DNA from: Desulfovibrionaceae bacterium
GTDB taxonomy: Bacteria > Desulfobacterota > Desulfovibrionia > Desulfovibrionales > Desulfovibrionaceae
DNA: 64,000 bases
Assembly: GCA_029011315.1 (NCBI GenBank)
Contig: JAQXLA010000007.1
Coordinates: forward strand, 1 to 64,000
Reading direction: 5' to 3'
The position numbers and the translations under genes are program-made. Shown here piece by piece: positions 56,325-64,000 of this stretch. Position 1 is the stretch's first letter; every line of letters begins with the position of its first letter. Under the pieces are notes generated by a model. It was given only the letters and a program-made list of their open reading frames with translations, was not told the origin of the DNA and made no database searches.

Positions 56325-56767
56325 AGCGAGTCCCCCCGTTTTCCATCTTCGCCGCCATGTCTGCGGACATAGTCAAGAAAGTCATCCAGAATTTTTCCAA
56401 GGCTCTTTCCGCTGCTTTCATCTCCATGCTTCCGTTCCGAACCACTTTCTTTTTGCACTTCTGTTTGCGTTTCCCAGGCTGTACGGGTAGCTTCTCTGTA
56501 AAAAGAGACGGAAATGCCTTCGGCAGCCTTTTCTATTTCTCTCAGTTCATTTCCCGTAATCCGTCCATCTCGCATGGCACGATCAATGAGCGGCATAATT
56601 TTTTTTACAAAAAGATGACGGTCAACATCTCTCAAAGCCAAAAGAGCCGCATACTGAAGCGAAGAAATTTCCTCATTTTCCGATGTTCCGAACAGAGACG
56701 CTGATGCGGATCCTCCTGGAGTCATCAGAAAGCACGCTGTAAACAGCACCATAAAAAATTTTTTCAT
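56321..56767 (-). CDS. Small exported protein of unknown function
   Basis: 148 aa with a signal peptide (FFMVLFTACFLMTPGGSASA). The mature part is helical (SLQYAALLALRDVDRHLFVKK), has a DRAMRDGRITGNELREIEKA loop that looks faintly EF-hand-like, and a charged tail. Not recognised. It overlaps the transferase-like gene by 4 nt and starts back to back with the azlC region. Confidence 0.65.
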   Translation of the reverse strand: MKKFFMVLFTACFLMTPGGSASASLFGTSENEEISSLQYAALLALRDVDRHLFVKKIMPLIDRAMRDGRITGNELREIEKAAEGISVSFYREATRTAWETQTEVQKESGSERKHGDESSGKSLGKILDDFLDYVRRHGGEDGKRGDSL

Positions 56768-56849
56768 GTTTCAATCCTCAAAGGGTTGCAATGTCCGTTG
56801 GGATGCTTCAGACTGCCGCATCCACAACATACCATCAAAGGCTGGATTC

Positions 56850-57584
56850 ATGATCAATACACACCAGTTTCGCGAGGGACTAAGAGACGGCATTCCCATT
56901 GCTTCCGGATATTTTGCCGTGGCTTTTTCTCTGGGAATTGCCGCTCGGAATGCGGGGCTTACACCGCTTCAGGGTTTTTTGGCAAGTCTTCTGAACAATG
57001 CTTCGGCAGGCGAATATATCGGCTTTACCATGATTGCCGCAGGAGCTTCCCTTGCGGAAATCGCTCTCCTCACCATTATCGCCAACGCCCGCTATCTCCT
57101 GATGAGCTGCGCTCTCAGCCAAAAGCTTGCGCCGGACACTCCCCTTCGACACAGAATACTTCTGGGCTTTGATTTAACAGACGAACTCTTCGGCATTTCC
57201 ATAGCCAGAAAAGGATTCTTAAATCCTGTGTATACATATGGCGCCATGTGCGTAGCCATACCCGGATGGTCCATAGGAACCTACTGCGGCATTGTGGCTG
57301 GCAATGTTCTTCCAGTACGTATTGTCAGTGCGCTCAGCGTGGCTTTATACGGCATGTTTCTGGCCATTATTATTCCTCCTGCAAAAAGCAACCGTATCCT
57401 TGCCGCGTGCATTGCCTTCAGTTTCGCCGCAAGCTTTGCCGCCGCAAGACTCCCGCTCTTCACTTCCATTTCCAGCGGAACCATGACCATCCTTCTGACC
57501 ATCGCGATTGCCGGAGCCGCAGCGCTGCTTTTTCCCATAGATTCCCGGCCTCGACCGGACAAGACAGAGGAGAACCCGTCATGA
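56850..57584 (+). CDS. azlC: Branched-chain amino acid exporter, large subunit AzlC
   Basis: Large subunit of the two-component AzlCD exporter, 244 aa from the ATG at 56850 (MINTHQFREGLRDGIPIASGY), which is where the family starts; the track adds 28 residues. The motif FAVAFSLGIAARNAGLTPLQGFLASLLNNASAGE and the NARYLLMSCALSQKL segment are typical. Predicted to carry seven to eight helices. azlD overlaps by 4 nt. Confidence 0.9.
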   Translation: MINTHQFREGLRDGIPIASGYFAVAFSLGIAARNAGLTPLQGFLASLLNNASAGEYIGFTMIAAGASLAEIALLTIIANARYLLMSCALSQKLAPDTPLRHRILLGFDLTDELFGISIARKGFLNPVYTYGAMCVAIPGWSIGTYCGIVAGNVLPVRIVSALSVALYGMFLAIIIPPAKSNRILAACIAFSFAASFAAARLPLFTSISSGTMTILLTIAIAGAAALLFPIDSRPRPDKTEENPS

Positions 57585-57886
57585 GCTATGTCTCCGCAGC
57601 CATTTGCGTCATGGCTCTGGTGACTTTTGTCATCCGGGTTGTTCCTCTGACGCTCATCCGAGGCCAGGTTCGCAATCGATTTGCCTGTTCATTTCTCTTC
57701 TATGTTCCCTATGTCACGCTCGCTGTTATGACTGTTCCCGGCATTATTGACGCTTCCCAAAGTCCTGCAGCTGGTACGGCGGCTCTGGCAGCAGGAATTC
57801 TTCTGGCACTGAACGGATCAGGCCTTTTTACAGTGTCGCTCGTCTGCTGCGCCGCCGTATTCATTCTGGAGCTTTTTCTTATTTAA
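57581..57886 (+). CDS. azlD: Branched-chain amino acid exporter, small subunit AzlD
   Basis: Small AzlD-type membrane subunit, 101 aa with four helices, starting MSYVSAAICVMALVTFVIRVVPL. The start at 57581 overlaps the azlC stop (ATGA); the longer track ORF is a shadow of azlC. FLFYVPYVTLAVMTVPGII is the family core. It converges on the M24 peptidase gene with a 4-nt overlap of the ends. Confidence 0.88.
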   Translation: MSYVSAAICVMALVTFVIRVVPLTLIRGQVRNRFACSFLFYVPYVTLAVMTVPGIIDASQSPAAGTAALAAGILLALNGSGLFTVSLVCCAAVFILELFLI

Positions 57887-58971
57887 AGGATTTCAACGCC
57901 GTCTTCACGAATAAGCACCATGTATTCCCAGCGGATTCCTCCCCATTCGGGAAAGTACAGACCCGGTTCAACAGTAACGATCATTCCCGGCTCCAACGTC
58001 ATTTTGTTGCGAGCATGCAAACTGGGTGGTTCATGTGTCTCCAGCCCTACGCCGTGACCGAGTCCATGCGTAAAATGGGCATCTAAACCGAGTTCCGCAA
58101 AATACTTTCTGGCTACGGCATCCGCGTCGCTCGTTTTCATCCCAGGATGCATGGTCTGAATTGCTCTGTTCTGTGCTTCGCGTACAGCATCCAGCGTGCG
58201 CAGATACTGATCAGACGGATGATCGCCAATCCAGAAAACACGTGTCTGATCGGAACAGTACCGATTAAGCCGGCATCCGACATCAGTCAGAACCATGCAG
58301 TCTTCCTGAATGACCGTATCGTGTGAGGGAATGCAGTGAGGCAGAGCCGCATTGCGATCCACGCCCACAATGGAAGGAAAGGCCAGTTCTTCCGCTCCGT
58401 GTTCCCTGAAATATTTCTCAATTTCCCAGGCGACTTCCGCTTCGCTCCGGCCAGGCTGCAATATTGCAGGAAGCCAGGCCAGCATTTCATGATTCAGCCT
58501 GCAGGAAGCCTTCATCAGTCTGATTTCCTCTTCATCCTTGAAAAGGCGCAGTTCCTCCGCAAGATAATCTCCGCGTTCCAGCGAACATCCCTTGGCAGCG
58601 GCTTCAAAATCAAGATAGAAATCATGACTGACAAGCCTCGTTTCTATGCCAACGGTACAGACTCCGGAAAGTCCGGAGGCCAGAGCACCGATTTCAGAAG
58701 CGGCATTGCCTCTGTACTGGAGGATTTTGTTCACATCCCACAATCTTGCGGCCGCATCGGTATAGCGCCCATCCGTACAGAGCCAGTCACCGTGTCTGAG
58801 GGTAATCAGAAGGCATCCGGCACTTTCACCGGGCTGGGGATCATGCAGTTCAAAGCCGGACAGATAATATCTGTTGGTTGCTCCGCTTATCAGCAGCGCA
58901 TCAAATTTTTTGATTTTCATCAAACGCCGCAGTTTTTCACGCCGCTGGGCAAAAACCGTTCTGTCTATCAT
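57883..58971 (-). CDS. M24-family (Xaa-Pro) aminopeptidase
   Basis: 362-aa metallopeptidase of the pita-bread fold, related to PepQ/PepP. N-terminal creatinase-like domain (FDALLISGATNRYYLSGF), then metal ligands in LTDVGCRLNRYCSDQTR (two Asp), HGLGHGVGLETHEPP (His), VTVEPGLYFPEWGGIRWE (two Glu). Likely removes N-terminal residues next to proline in the cytoplasm. Its start overlaps the hemW stop by 4 nt. Confidence 0.9.
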   Translation of the reverse strand: MIDRTVFAQRREKLRRLMKIKKFDALLISGATNRYYLSGFELHDPQPGESAGCLLITLRHGDWLCTDGRYTDAAARLWDVNKILQYRGNAASEIGALASGLSGVCTVGIETRLVSHDFYLDFEAAAKGCSLERGDYLAEELRLFKDEEEIRLMKASCRLNHEMLAWLPAILQPGRSEAEVAWEIEKYFREHGAEELAFPSIVGVDRNAALPHCIPSHDTVIQEDCMVLTDVGCRLNRYCSDQTRVFWIGDHPSDQYLRTLDAVREAQNRAIQTMHPGMKTSDADAVARKYFAELGLDAHFTHGLGHGVGLETHEPPSLHARNKMTLEPGMIVTVEPGLYFPEWGGIRWEYMVLIREDGVEIL

Positions 58972-60155
58972 ACGCTCTCCTTTGCAGTGCGCGAAAGATT
59001 TTCAAAAAACAGCTCAAAAAGGCTGTCGGAAAGAAGCATTCCCCGAAGCGTCAGACGGATATGATGTTCCTCAATATGCAGAAGACCGTTTTTTTCCGCC
59101 ATACAGACTGTTTCCCGATGCTGTTTCCAGAAATCATACCCTGTTTTTTGCGTATATTCTGCAATATCCAGACCTTCCGTCAACCGCAAACGGAGCATAA
59201 GGCACTCCTCAGCGCAAATTTCAGAATTGAGACTATCCTGTTCTCCGCAGCACATTCCCCTTTCTGTGCTCTCCAGCCATAACGCAAAATCCGGAGTATT
59301 CTTACGCCGCACCATGTTCTTTCCCCACATATGGCAGGATACAGCTCCAGGACCCAAGCCCAGATAGGCTTCCCCATGCCAATATCCCAAATTGTGCAGG
59401 CATTGTCCCCCGGCACGGGCATAATTTGAAATTTCATACTGTTTCAAACCACACGCATTGAGGAGATCGGCTCCTTCACAAAACATGGCTTCAAGTGCTT
59501 CCTCTTCCGGAAGTGCCCCAAGCACAGAGTCATCTGAGGCAAACGGCGTGCCCGCTTCCACGCTCAAGCCATAAGCCGAAAGGTGATCGAGTGGCAAATT
59601 GACAGCCGTTTTCAACATCTTCAGCCAATTATCCGGAGTCTGACCCGGCAGTCCCCAGATGAAATCCGCATTGACGTGCGGACATCCAATCTTCTGCAGG
59701 ATATCCAGGGTTTTACATGCCTGTTCAGCCGTATGGATACGCCCCATGCACCGCAAATCAGCATTGCTCAGAGACTGAACGCCAAGAGACACCCGATTGA
59801 TCCCGGCCGCGATAAAATCCGCAGCCCTGTTTGCTCTGCCCAATGATTCTGGATTAGCCTCCAGCGTAATTTCCGCCTTATCTTCCATTGCAAAGCAACG
59901 ATGCGCCTGATTCAGAACAGATGCAATCCCCTCCGGACTCAGCAGAGAAGGCGTCCCCCCTCCAAAAAATACGGTCTGTATTTTCGGATGCTCCAAGAAA
60001 TCCGCCATACGGCGCATTTCCGCCATCACTCCAGAGATATATTTTTCTTCTATACTGCGGGGGAGTCTTGAATCCGGGCAGCCTACAGGCATGGATTCAA
60101 AGGCGCAGTAACGGCATTTTGCCCTGCAAAAGGGAACATGAATATATAAAAGCAT
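58968..60155 (-). CDS. hemW: Heme chaperone HemW
   Basis: Radical SAM protein of the coproporphyrinogen oxidase-like family, 395 aa. The iron-sulfur motif is CRAKCRYC (CxxxCxxC) in LYIHVPFCRAKCRYCAF; FFGGGTPSLL, ITLEANPESL, NRVSLGVQSL and ADFIWGLPGQT follow, and the C-terminal HemN_C region begins near LMLRLRLTEGLD. HemW lacks the extra Cys after the cluster motif found in true HemN (CRYCAF rather than CxFCGC), so heme delivery rather than oxidase activity is expected. Confidence 0.88.
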   Translation of the reverse strand: MLLYIHVPFCRAKCRYCAFESMPVGCPDSRLPRSIEEKYISGVMAEMRRMADFLEHPKIQTVFFGGGTPSLLSPEGIASVLNQAHRCFAMEDKAEITLEANPESLGRANRAADFIAAGINRVSLGVQSLSNADLRCMGRIHTAEQACKTLDILQKIGCPHVNADFIWGLPGQTPDNWLKMLKTAVNLPLDHLSAYGLSVEAGTPFASDDSVLGALPEEEALEAMFCEGADLLNACGLKQYEISNYARAGGQCLHNLGYWHGEAYLGLGPGAVSCHMWGKNMVRRKNTPDFALWLESTERGMCCGEQDSLNSEICAEECLMLRLRLTEGLDIAEYTQKTGYDFWKQHRETVCMAEKNGLLHIEEHHIRLTLRGMLLSDSLFELFFENLSRTAKESV

Positions 60156-60322
60156 GCGAAAGCGCTCCAGCGTCTAAATCATCAGGATCCATAAAAAAGT
60201 GACGTCTTTCCTCATGAAATTCAAGAGGAACAGCCTCTGCTTTACTTTGAATGCTCACGGGGATATTTTACGAAAAATACGCTGTTATCCACGACACCTT
60301 TAAAATTGAAAGGGAACCTTCT

Positions 60323-61279
60323 ATGGATGCGTCCTTTGTCTGGCCACATAAAGATTTGCTTGATGTGACACAGCTGAGCCGTGAAGAAATCGAATATCTT
60401 CTCGAAAAAGCTGCTTCTCTGCATGAAATGCATTCCCGTCCCATAAAAAAAATGCCTGTCATGACAGGCAAGAATGTTGTCCTCTTCTTTTCAGAAAACA
60501 GCACGAGAACCAGAACGTCTTTTGACGTTGCGAGCAAGCGGCTATCCGCCGATACGTTTTCACTTACCGCTTCGGGATCCAGCATGGAAAAGGGAGAAAG
60601 CCTGAAGGATACCACGCTGACACTTCAGGCCATGAGTCCTGACATCATCGTCGTACGGCATCCGTCAAGCGGGGCCGCACAGTTTCTGGCTGATCGTCTG
60701 CACTGTTCCATTGTCAATGCAGGCGACGGCTGGCATGCCCATCCTACGCAGGCACTTCTGGATGCCTTTACCCTGCGCTCTCTGTGGGGCACGGATTTCG
60801 CCGGCAAAACATTGCTGATTATCGGAGATGCCGCGCACAGCCGTGTATTCCGATCTGATGTGCATCTGTTTACCAAACTCGGCGTTCATGTCCGTCTTTG
60901 TTCTCCCCGGTCTTTACTGCCGGCAGGCATCGACAACTGGCCTGTAGAAGTGTTTACCGATTTGAAGGATGCCGTGCGAGATGTAGACGCCATCGTCAGT
61001 CTTCGCCTCCAACAGGAACGTATGAAAGCCGGCCTTCTCCCTGATTTAAGAGAATACGCATCGCGTTATTGCCTCACGCTTGATCATCTGAAACTGGCCA
61101 AGCCATCTGCCATGGCCATGCACCCCGGTCCGATTCTCCGGGGGCTGGATGTTTCGGCAGAACTGGCTGACAGCTGTAAATCTTTTATCTTTAACCAGGT
61201 TGCTTCCGGCGTTTCCATACGCATGGCTGTACTGTCAACGCTTGCGGCGCGGATTGATGCTCTGCGCAAGGGGGAATAA
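60323..61279 (+). CDS. pyrB: Aspartate carbamoyltransferase catalytic subunit
   Basis: First committed step of pyrimidine synthesis. Start set at [14 protein letters not shown] (60323), GGGAA upstream; 318 aa (track adds 24). Motifs: [19 protein letters not shown] (carbamoyl phosphate site), [42 protein letters not shown], and MHPGPILRG near the end. pyrC follows by 1 nt and no pyrI is present. Confidence 0.95.
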   Translation: MDASFVWPHKDLLDVTQLSREEIEYLLEKAASLHEMHSRPIKKMPVMTGKNVVLFFSENSTRTRTSFDVASKRLSADTFSLTASGSSMEKGESLKDTTLTLQAMSPDIIVVRHPSSGAAQFLADRLHCSIVNAGDGWHAHPTQALLDAFTLRSLWGTDFAGKTLLIIGDAAHSRVFRSDVHLFTKLGVHVRLCSPRSLLPAGIDNWPVEVFTDLKDAVRDVDAIVSLRLQQERMKAGLLPDLREYASRYCLTLDHLKLAKPSAMAMHPGPILRGLDVSAELADSCKSFIFNQVASGVSIRMAVLSTLAARIDALRKGE

Positions 61280-61280
61280 C

Positions 61281-62531
61281 ATGCTGCGTATTACGAATGC
61301 TGCATATCTGGGCGAGCTCAGGGATGTCCTCGTTGAAAACGGCCATATAGCCGGATTCGGTCCTGCAGGCTCTTTGCATGGCGAAAATACATTCGATGCC
61401 AAAGGCAGAAAACTGTTTCCCGGATTTACGGATGCGCATACGCATCTGCGTGAACCTGGAGGGGAATGGAAGGAAACCATTGCATCCGGCCTTGATGCGG
61501 CGGCACACGGCGGATTCGTTTCCGTCATGTGCATGGGCAATACCAATCCCGTCAATGAAGAAGCCGGAGTAACCCGTCAAATGCTTGATTCGGCTTCAGC
61601 TTCCTGGCCTCACGGCCCGCGTCTTTATCCCATCGGAGCTGCAACCGTCGGCTTGAAAGGCGAAGAGCTGACGCGGATGCACGAGCTGAAAAAAGCAGGC
61701 TGCGTTGCCATTTCCAACGACGGCAAGCCCGTTGCCAATACGGAAATTTTCCGCAGGGTCATGGAATATGCCGCAGATCTCGGCATGATTGTCATTGATC
61801 ACTGCGAAGATCCTTTCCTTGCCGTCAATACCCATATGAACGAAGGCATCACCAGCGGAATTCTCGGACTCCGTGGTCAGCCTGATGTCGCAGAGACAAT
61901 CCAGGCAGCCCGCAGTATTTTTCTGGCTGAATATCTGAATATTCCTGTGCATATCGCCCATGTTTCTGCCAGAAAAACAGTGGATCTTATCGCCTGGGCC
62001 AAGCAACGGGGAGTCAAAGTGACGGCGGAAACGACACCTCATTATCTTCTTCTCGATGAAACAGCTGTGGGGCTGTATGATACCAATGCCAAAGTTAATC
62101 CGCCTCTGCGCACTCAGGCCGATATCGCTTCACTGAGAGAAGCTGTAAAAAGCGGAGTCATCGATATTCTTGTCACGGATCATGCGCCTCATGCCGTTCA
62201 TGAAAAAGAAGTGCCTTTTGACCGCGCGCCGAACGGTTTCACAGGCATGGATCTTGCCGTTTCTCTCACCTATGATCTGGTACGTCAAAATGTGCTTTCT
62301 GAAGAAGATCTGATTCGCCTGTGGGCTGTCAGGCCGGCTGAAATCTTCGGACTGCCCTGCAACCAGTTCCGAATCGGTGATCCTGCCGATTTCTTCCTTT
62401 TTGATCCAGAAGAGGAATGGACTGTATCGCGGGAAACACTGCATTCAAAAAGCTGCAATACGCCCTGGCTGGGACAGAAGCTTTGCGGCCGGGTGAGCAA
62501 TCTCTGGATAGGCGGTTACCAGATTTTCTAG
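61281..62531 (+). CDS. pyrC: Dihydroorotase
   Basis: Cyclises carbamoyl aspartate to dihydroorotate. Start at 61281 (MLRITNAAYLGEL), with GGGGGAA directly upstream inside the pyrB end; 416 aa. Type I dihydroorotase motifs: FTDAHTHLREPGGEWKE, MGNTNPVNEE, IDHCEDPF, HIAHVSARKTVD, and ILVTDHAPHAVHEKE. In bacteria with this class, PyrB and PyrC may form a complex. A strong terminator ends the unit. Confidence 0.95.
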   Translation: MLRITNAAYLGELRDVLVENGHIAGFGPAGSLHGENTFDAKGRKLFPGFTDAHTHLREPGGEWKETIASGLDAAAHGGFVSVMCMGNTNPVNEEAGVTRQMLDSASASWPHGPRLYPIGAATVGLKGEELTRMHELKKAGCVAISNDGKPVANTEIFRRVMEYAADLGMIVIDHCEDPFLAVNTHMNEGITSGILGLRGQPDVAETIQAARSIFLAEYLNIPVHIAHVSARKTVDLIAWAKQRGVKVTAETTPHYLLLDETAVGLYDTNAKVNPPLRTQADIASLREAVKSGVIDILVTDHAPHAVHEKEVPFDRAPNGFTGMDLAVSLTYDLVRQNVLSEEDLIRLWAVRPAEIFGLPCNQFRIGDPADFFLFDPEEEWTVSRETLHSKSCNTPWLGQKLCGRVSNLWIGGYQIF

Positions 62532-62537
62532 CAGAAC

Positions 62538-62574
62538 AAAAAGAGCCCCCTTGCAGGAAAGGGGGGCTCTTTTT
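62538..62574 (+). terminator. Bidirectional terminator between pyrC and the NUDIX gene
   Basis: AAAAAGAGCCCCC / GGGGGCTCTTTTT perfect 13-bp stem with an 11-nt loop, A-tract and T-tract on both strands; lies between two converging genes. Confidence 0.92.
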
Positions 62575-62997
62575 CTATTCCAATCGAGGCGGCTTCAGTT
62601 CCCGAAGCAATCCTCTGTCTGCATCCAAAAAAGGATAGGTCTGCGCCTCTTCCGGCGTCATCCAGCAGAAACGCTGTCCGTCATTGCCGACAGGATGACC
62701 TGAAAAATCCGTCACATGAAAGCAGTGAAGGATGATATCCGTATGAGGATATCGATGCTCTACTGTTTTCCAAAGCACGGGTCTGAGGACTTCCAGAGAA
62801 AGTTCTTCACGGATTTCACGGATCACAGCCTCTTCCGGAGTTTCTCCCGGCTCAATTTTCCCACCTGGGAATTCCCAATATCCTGACTGAGATCGATTTT
62901 TTGGACGCTGCGCCGCAAGAAATCTTTCTCCGCGCCAGATAATGCCGCCCACAACTTCAAGGCATGGGAAGCTGTCCTTTTCTCCTTCCGGTTCCAT
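62575..62997 (-). CDS. MutT-like NUDIX hydrolase
   Basis: 140-aa NUDIX protein. VVGGIIWRGERFLAAQRP and YWEFPGGKIEPGET lead into a full Nudix box, GKIEPGETPEEAVIREIREELSLEV, in the MutT/8-oxo-dGTP style; the EFPGGK start and HRYPHTDIILHCF are typical of MutT. Likely cleans the nucleotide pool of oxidised dGTP, but other NUDIX substrates are possible. Follows the IMP cyclohydrolase by 9 nt. Confidence 0.85.
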   Translation of the reverse strand: MEPEGEKDSFPCLEVVGGIIWRGERFLAAQRPKNRSQSGYWEFPGGKIEPGETPEEAVIREIREELSLEVLRPVLWKTVEHRYPHTDIILHCFHVTDFSGHPVGNDGQRFCWMTPEEAQTYPFLDADRGLLRELKPPRLE

Positions 62998-63006
62998 AAT
63001 ATTTGC

Positions 63007-63603
63007 CTACAGGTTCCGACCGAGATAGTCGGCAATCATGCGATCATATTCAGAAGTCAGCTTATAGGTGCGTACCGCCATCTGAATACGGAACTTCAGC
63101 GTCACGCACATGTCATGCGCCTTCATTTCTTCCATGACTTCCGCATATCCTGCAGCATCCGGAATCACAACCGTACTGTGACAGTTCTTCGCCGTAGCTC
63201 TCAGCAGACACGGCCCGCCGATATCAATCTGCTCGATAGCATCACGCAAATCCGCCTGGCGGGAAACAGCGGAAGCAAAGTCATACAGATTGACGCAAAC
63301 CAGATCAAAAGGCAGGATATCGTGTCTGGCAAGAGTTGCCAGATGCTCCGGATTATCCTTATCTGCCAGAATGCCGCCATGAATCCGGGGATGCAGCGTT
63401 TTGACGCGTCCGTCCAGAATTTCGGGAAATCCCGTCACATCGCTGACTGCCGTAACAGGCAGGCCGCAATCACGTAAAAAACGAAGCGTACCTCCGGTGG
63501 AAACCAGTTCCACTCCGTTTTCATGCAAAAAATTTCCAAGGACATCCAGTCCTTCCTTATGTGTCACGCTCAGCAGTGCGCGGCGAATGGGCAAAAGTTC
63601 CAT
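63007..63603 (-). CDS. IMP cyclohydrolase, stand-alone PurH N-terminal domain
   Basis: Closes the ring of FAICAR to IMP, last step of purine synthesis. Only the MGS-like cyclohydrolase domain is present (198 aa from the ATG at 63603, which has GGAG 6 nt upstream; the track starts at a TTG). Motifs: LVSTGGTLRFL, DVTGFPEILDGRVKTLHPRIHGGIL, VCVNLYDF, EQIDIGGPCLLRATAKN. Bifunctional PurH is about 520 aa, so the AICAR transformylase must be a separate protein or a different enzyme, which is not in the window. Confidence 0.92.
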   Translation of the reverse strand: MELLPIRRALLSVTHKEGLDVLGNFLHENGVELVSTGGTLRFLRDCGLPVTAVSDVTGFPEILDGRVKTLHPRIHGGILADKDNPEHLATLARHDILPFDLVCVNLYDFASAVSRQADLRDAIEQIDIGGPCLLRATAKNCHSTVVIPDAAGYAEVMEEMKAHDMCVTLKFRIQMAVRTYKLTSEYDRMIADYLGRNL

Positions 63604-63641
63604 AGGATTCTCCAACTACTCATACGGAATGCTATTCCGCA

Positions 63642-63779
63642 TCAATGATGTCCGTCGGATTTGACGATACGGATGAACGCAGTAGCCACAATCAGAACAA
63701 AGTAGACGGCAATAAGAGAAACACCTATCATTCCCTGTCCGCTTGATTCCATGGCGTTGGACACGAGTTCTGAAAACAT
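63642..63779 (-). CDS. 45-aa single-span membrane protein
   Basis: Too short for the ORF track. ATG at 63779 with GGAGG 4-5 nt upstream; product MFSELVSNAMESSGQGM followed by one membrane helix (IGVSLIAVYFVLIVATAFI) and a short basic, His-rich end (RIVKSDGHH). Not recognised. The clear ribosome binding site, the well-formed helix with positive C-terminal flank, and the 38-nt distance to the IMP cyclohydrolase gene support a real gene, possibly co-transcribed with it. Confidence 0.55.
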   Translation of the reverse strand: MFSELVSNAMESSGQGMIGVSLIAVYFVLIVATAFIRIVKSDGHH

Positions 63780-63846
63780 ATATCCTCCGACTGTTGCTGT
63801 CATGTATATTTTTGCCTGTCAACAGTCAAAAGGTCAAGACTGGCGT

Positions 63847-64000
63847 ATGAAAGAACTGCCGGAAAAAACTTCCTGGATTTTGCAAATTGAATCCCTGCTA
63901 TCTGACGGAAGAGGCCTTGCCAGAAAAGATGGTATGGCGGTATTCGTTTCCGGAGCCTTTCCCGGCATGACCGTGCGCGCTGTTCCGAAAATCCGGCATA
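63847..64000 (+). CDS. TRAM-domain RNA (uracil-5) methyltransferase, N-terminal fragment
   Basis: First 51 codons of a gene cut by the right edge; absent from the ORF track because it has no stop. MKELPEKTSWILQIESLLSD then GRGLARKDGMAVFVSGAFPG and MTVRAVPKI: the pattern I..l..dGrGia..dG..vFV.ga.PG.tv is that of the TRAM domain at the start of RlmD/RumA-type methyltransferases. Catalytic parts lie outside the window, so the exact member is open. Confidence 0.7.
   Translation, partial: MKELPEKTSWILQIESLLSDGRGLARKDGMAVFVSGAFPGMTVRAVPKIRH

Overview
The window reads as chromosome of a Desulfovibrionaceae-type anaerobic, Gram-negative sulfate or sulfite reducer; the genus cannot be decided from the sequence. 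Pointers are two tandem outer-membrane porins of the Desulfovibrio homotrimeric type, an ATP synthase F0 operon standing apart from F1, a class III (oxygen-sensitive) ribonucleotide reductase, HemW, and a ZraPSR-like metal/envelope-stress system. Gene density is high and starts are mostly backed by clear Shine-Dalgarno motifs.

Layout. 1-12.4 kb (minus strand): rpoC (cut by the window edge) and rpoB with their own strong promoter, rpsA with its own promoter and terminator, rnhA, an unknown exported protein, thiE, adenine deaminase and ftsY. 12.6-16.2 kb: Fur-like box, two porin paralogues, strong hairpins and a possible tiny ORF. 16.2-26.7 kb: zraP divergent from zraS-zraR, followed on the plus strand by a large MscS-family channel, pgl, a lytic transglycosylase, a Skp-like lipoprotein and the F0 genes (atpZ, an AtpI-like gene, atpB, atpE). 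26.8-29.4 kb: truA, then the minus-strand operon rplU-rpmA-obgE. 29.5-44.0 kb: a group 2 (Kdo-linked, ABC-exported) capsule locus: kpsC-kpsS, kdsB, a hybrid HATPase-REC-GGDEF protein, a lipoprotein, kpsM-kpsT-kpsE-kpsD, kdsA, a second kdsB, and kdsD. 44.1-45.4 kb: a DAACS symporter.

45.5-51.0 kb is an accessory region beside a tRNA-Ser gene. It holds a decayed type I methylase/specificity pair (both genes frameshifted, no hsdR) and a small low-GC cassette. In the cassette, arms of about 450 bp in inverted orientation carry recombinase 5' ends, res-like sites and outward terminators, and flank one exported protein gene. One arm continues into an intact serine recombinase; the other ends in a 5' fragment of the same gene. 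A partial copy of the tRNA-Ser 3' end lies at the far side, so the cassette looks like an insertion at the tRNA gene.

51.0-64.0 kb returns to housekeeping genes: a metal-dependent hydrolase, nrdD with a separate 61-aa glycyl-radical-domain ORF, a LIC12162-like putative transferase, an exported protein, azlCD, an M24 peptidase, hemW, pyrB-pyrC, a NUDIX hydrolase, a stand-alone IMP cyclohydrolase, a 45-aa membrane protein missed by the ORF track, and the start of a TRAM-domain RNA methyltransferase.

The most interesting parts are the inverted-repeat recombinase cassette, the kinase-like protein whose phospho-accepting His is Arg while its GGDEF is intact (inside the capsule locus), and the detached glycyl radical domain behind nrdD. 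All functional statements are by recognition of motifs and family resemblance; no database search was run.
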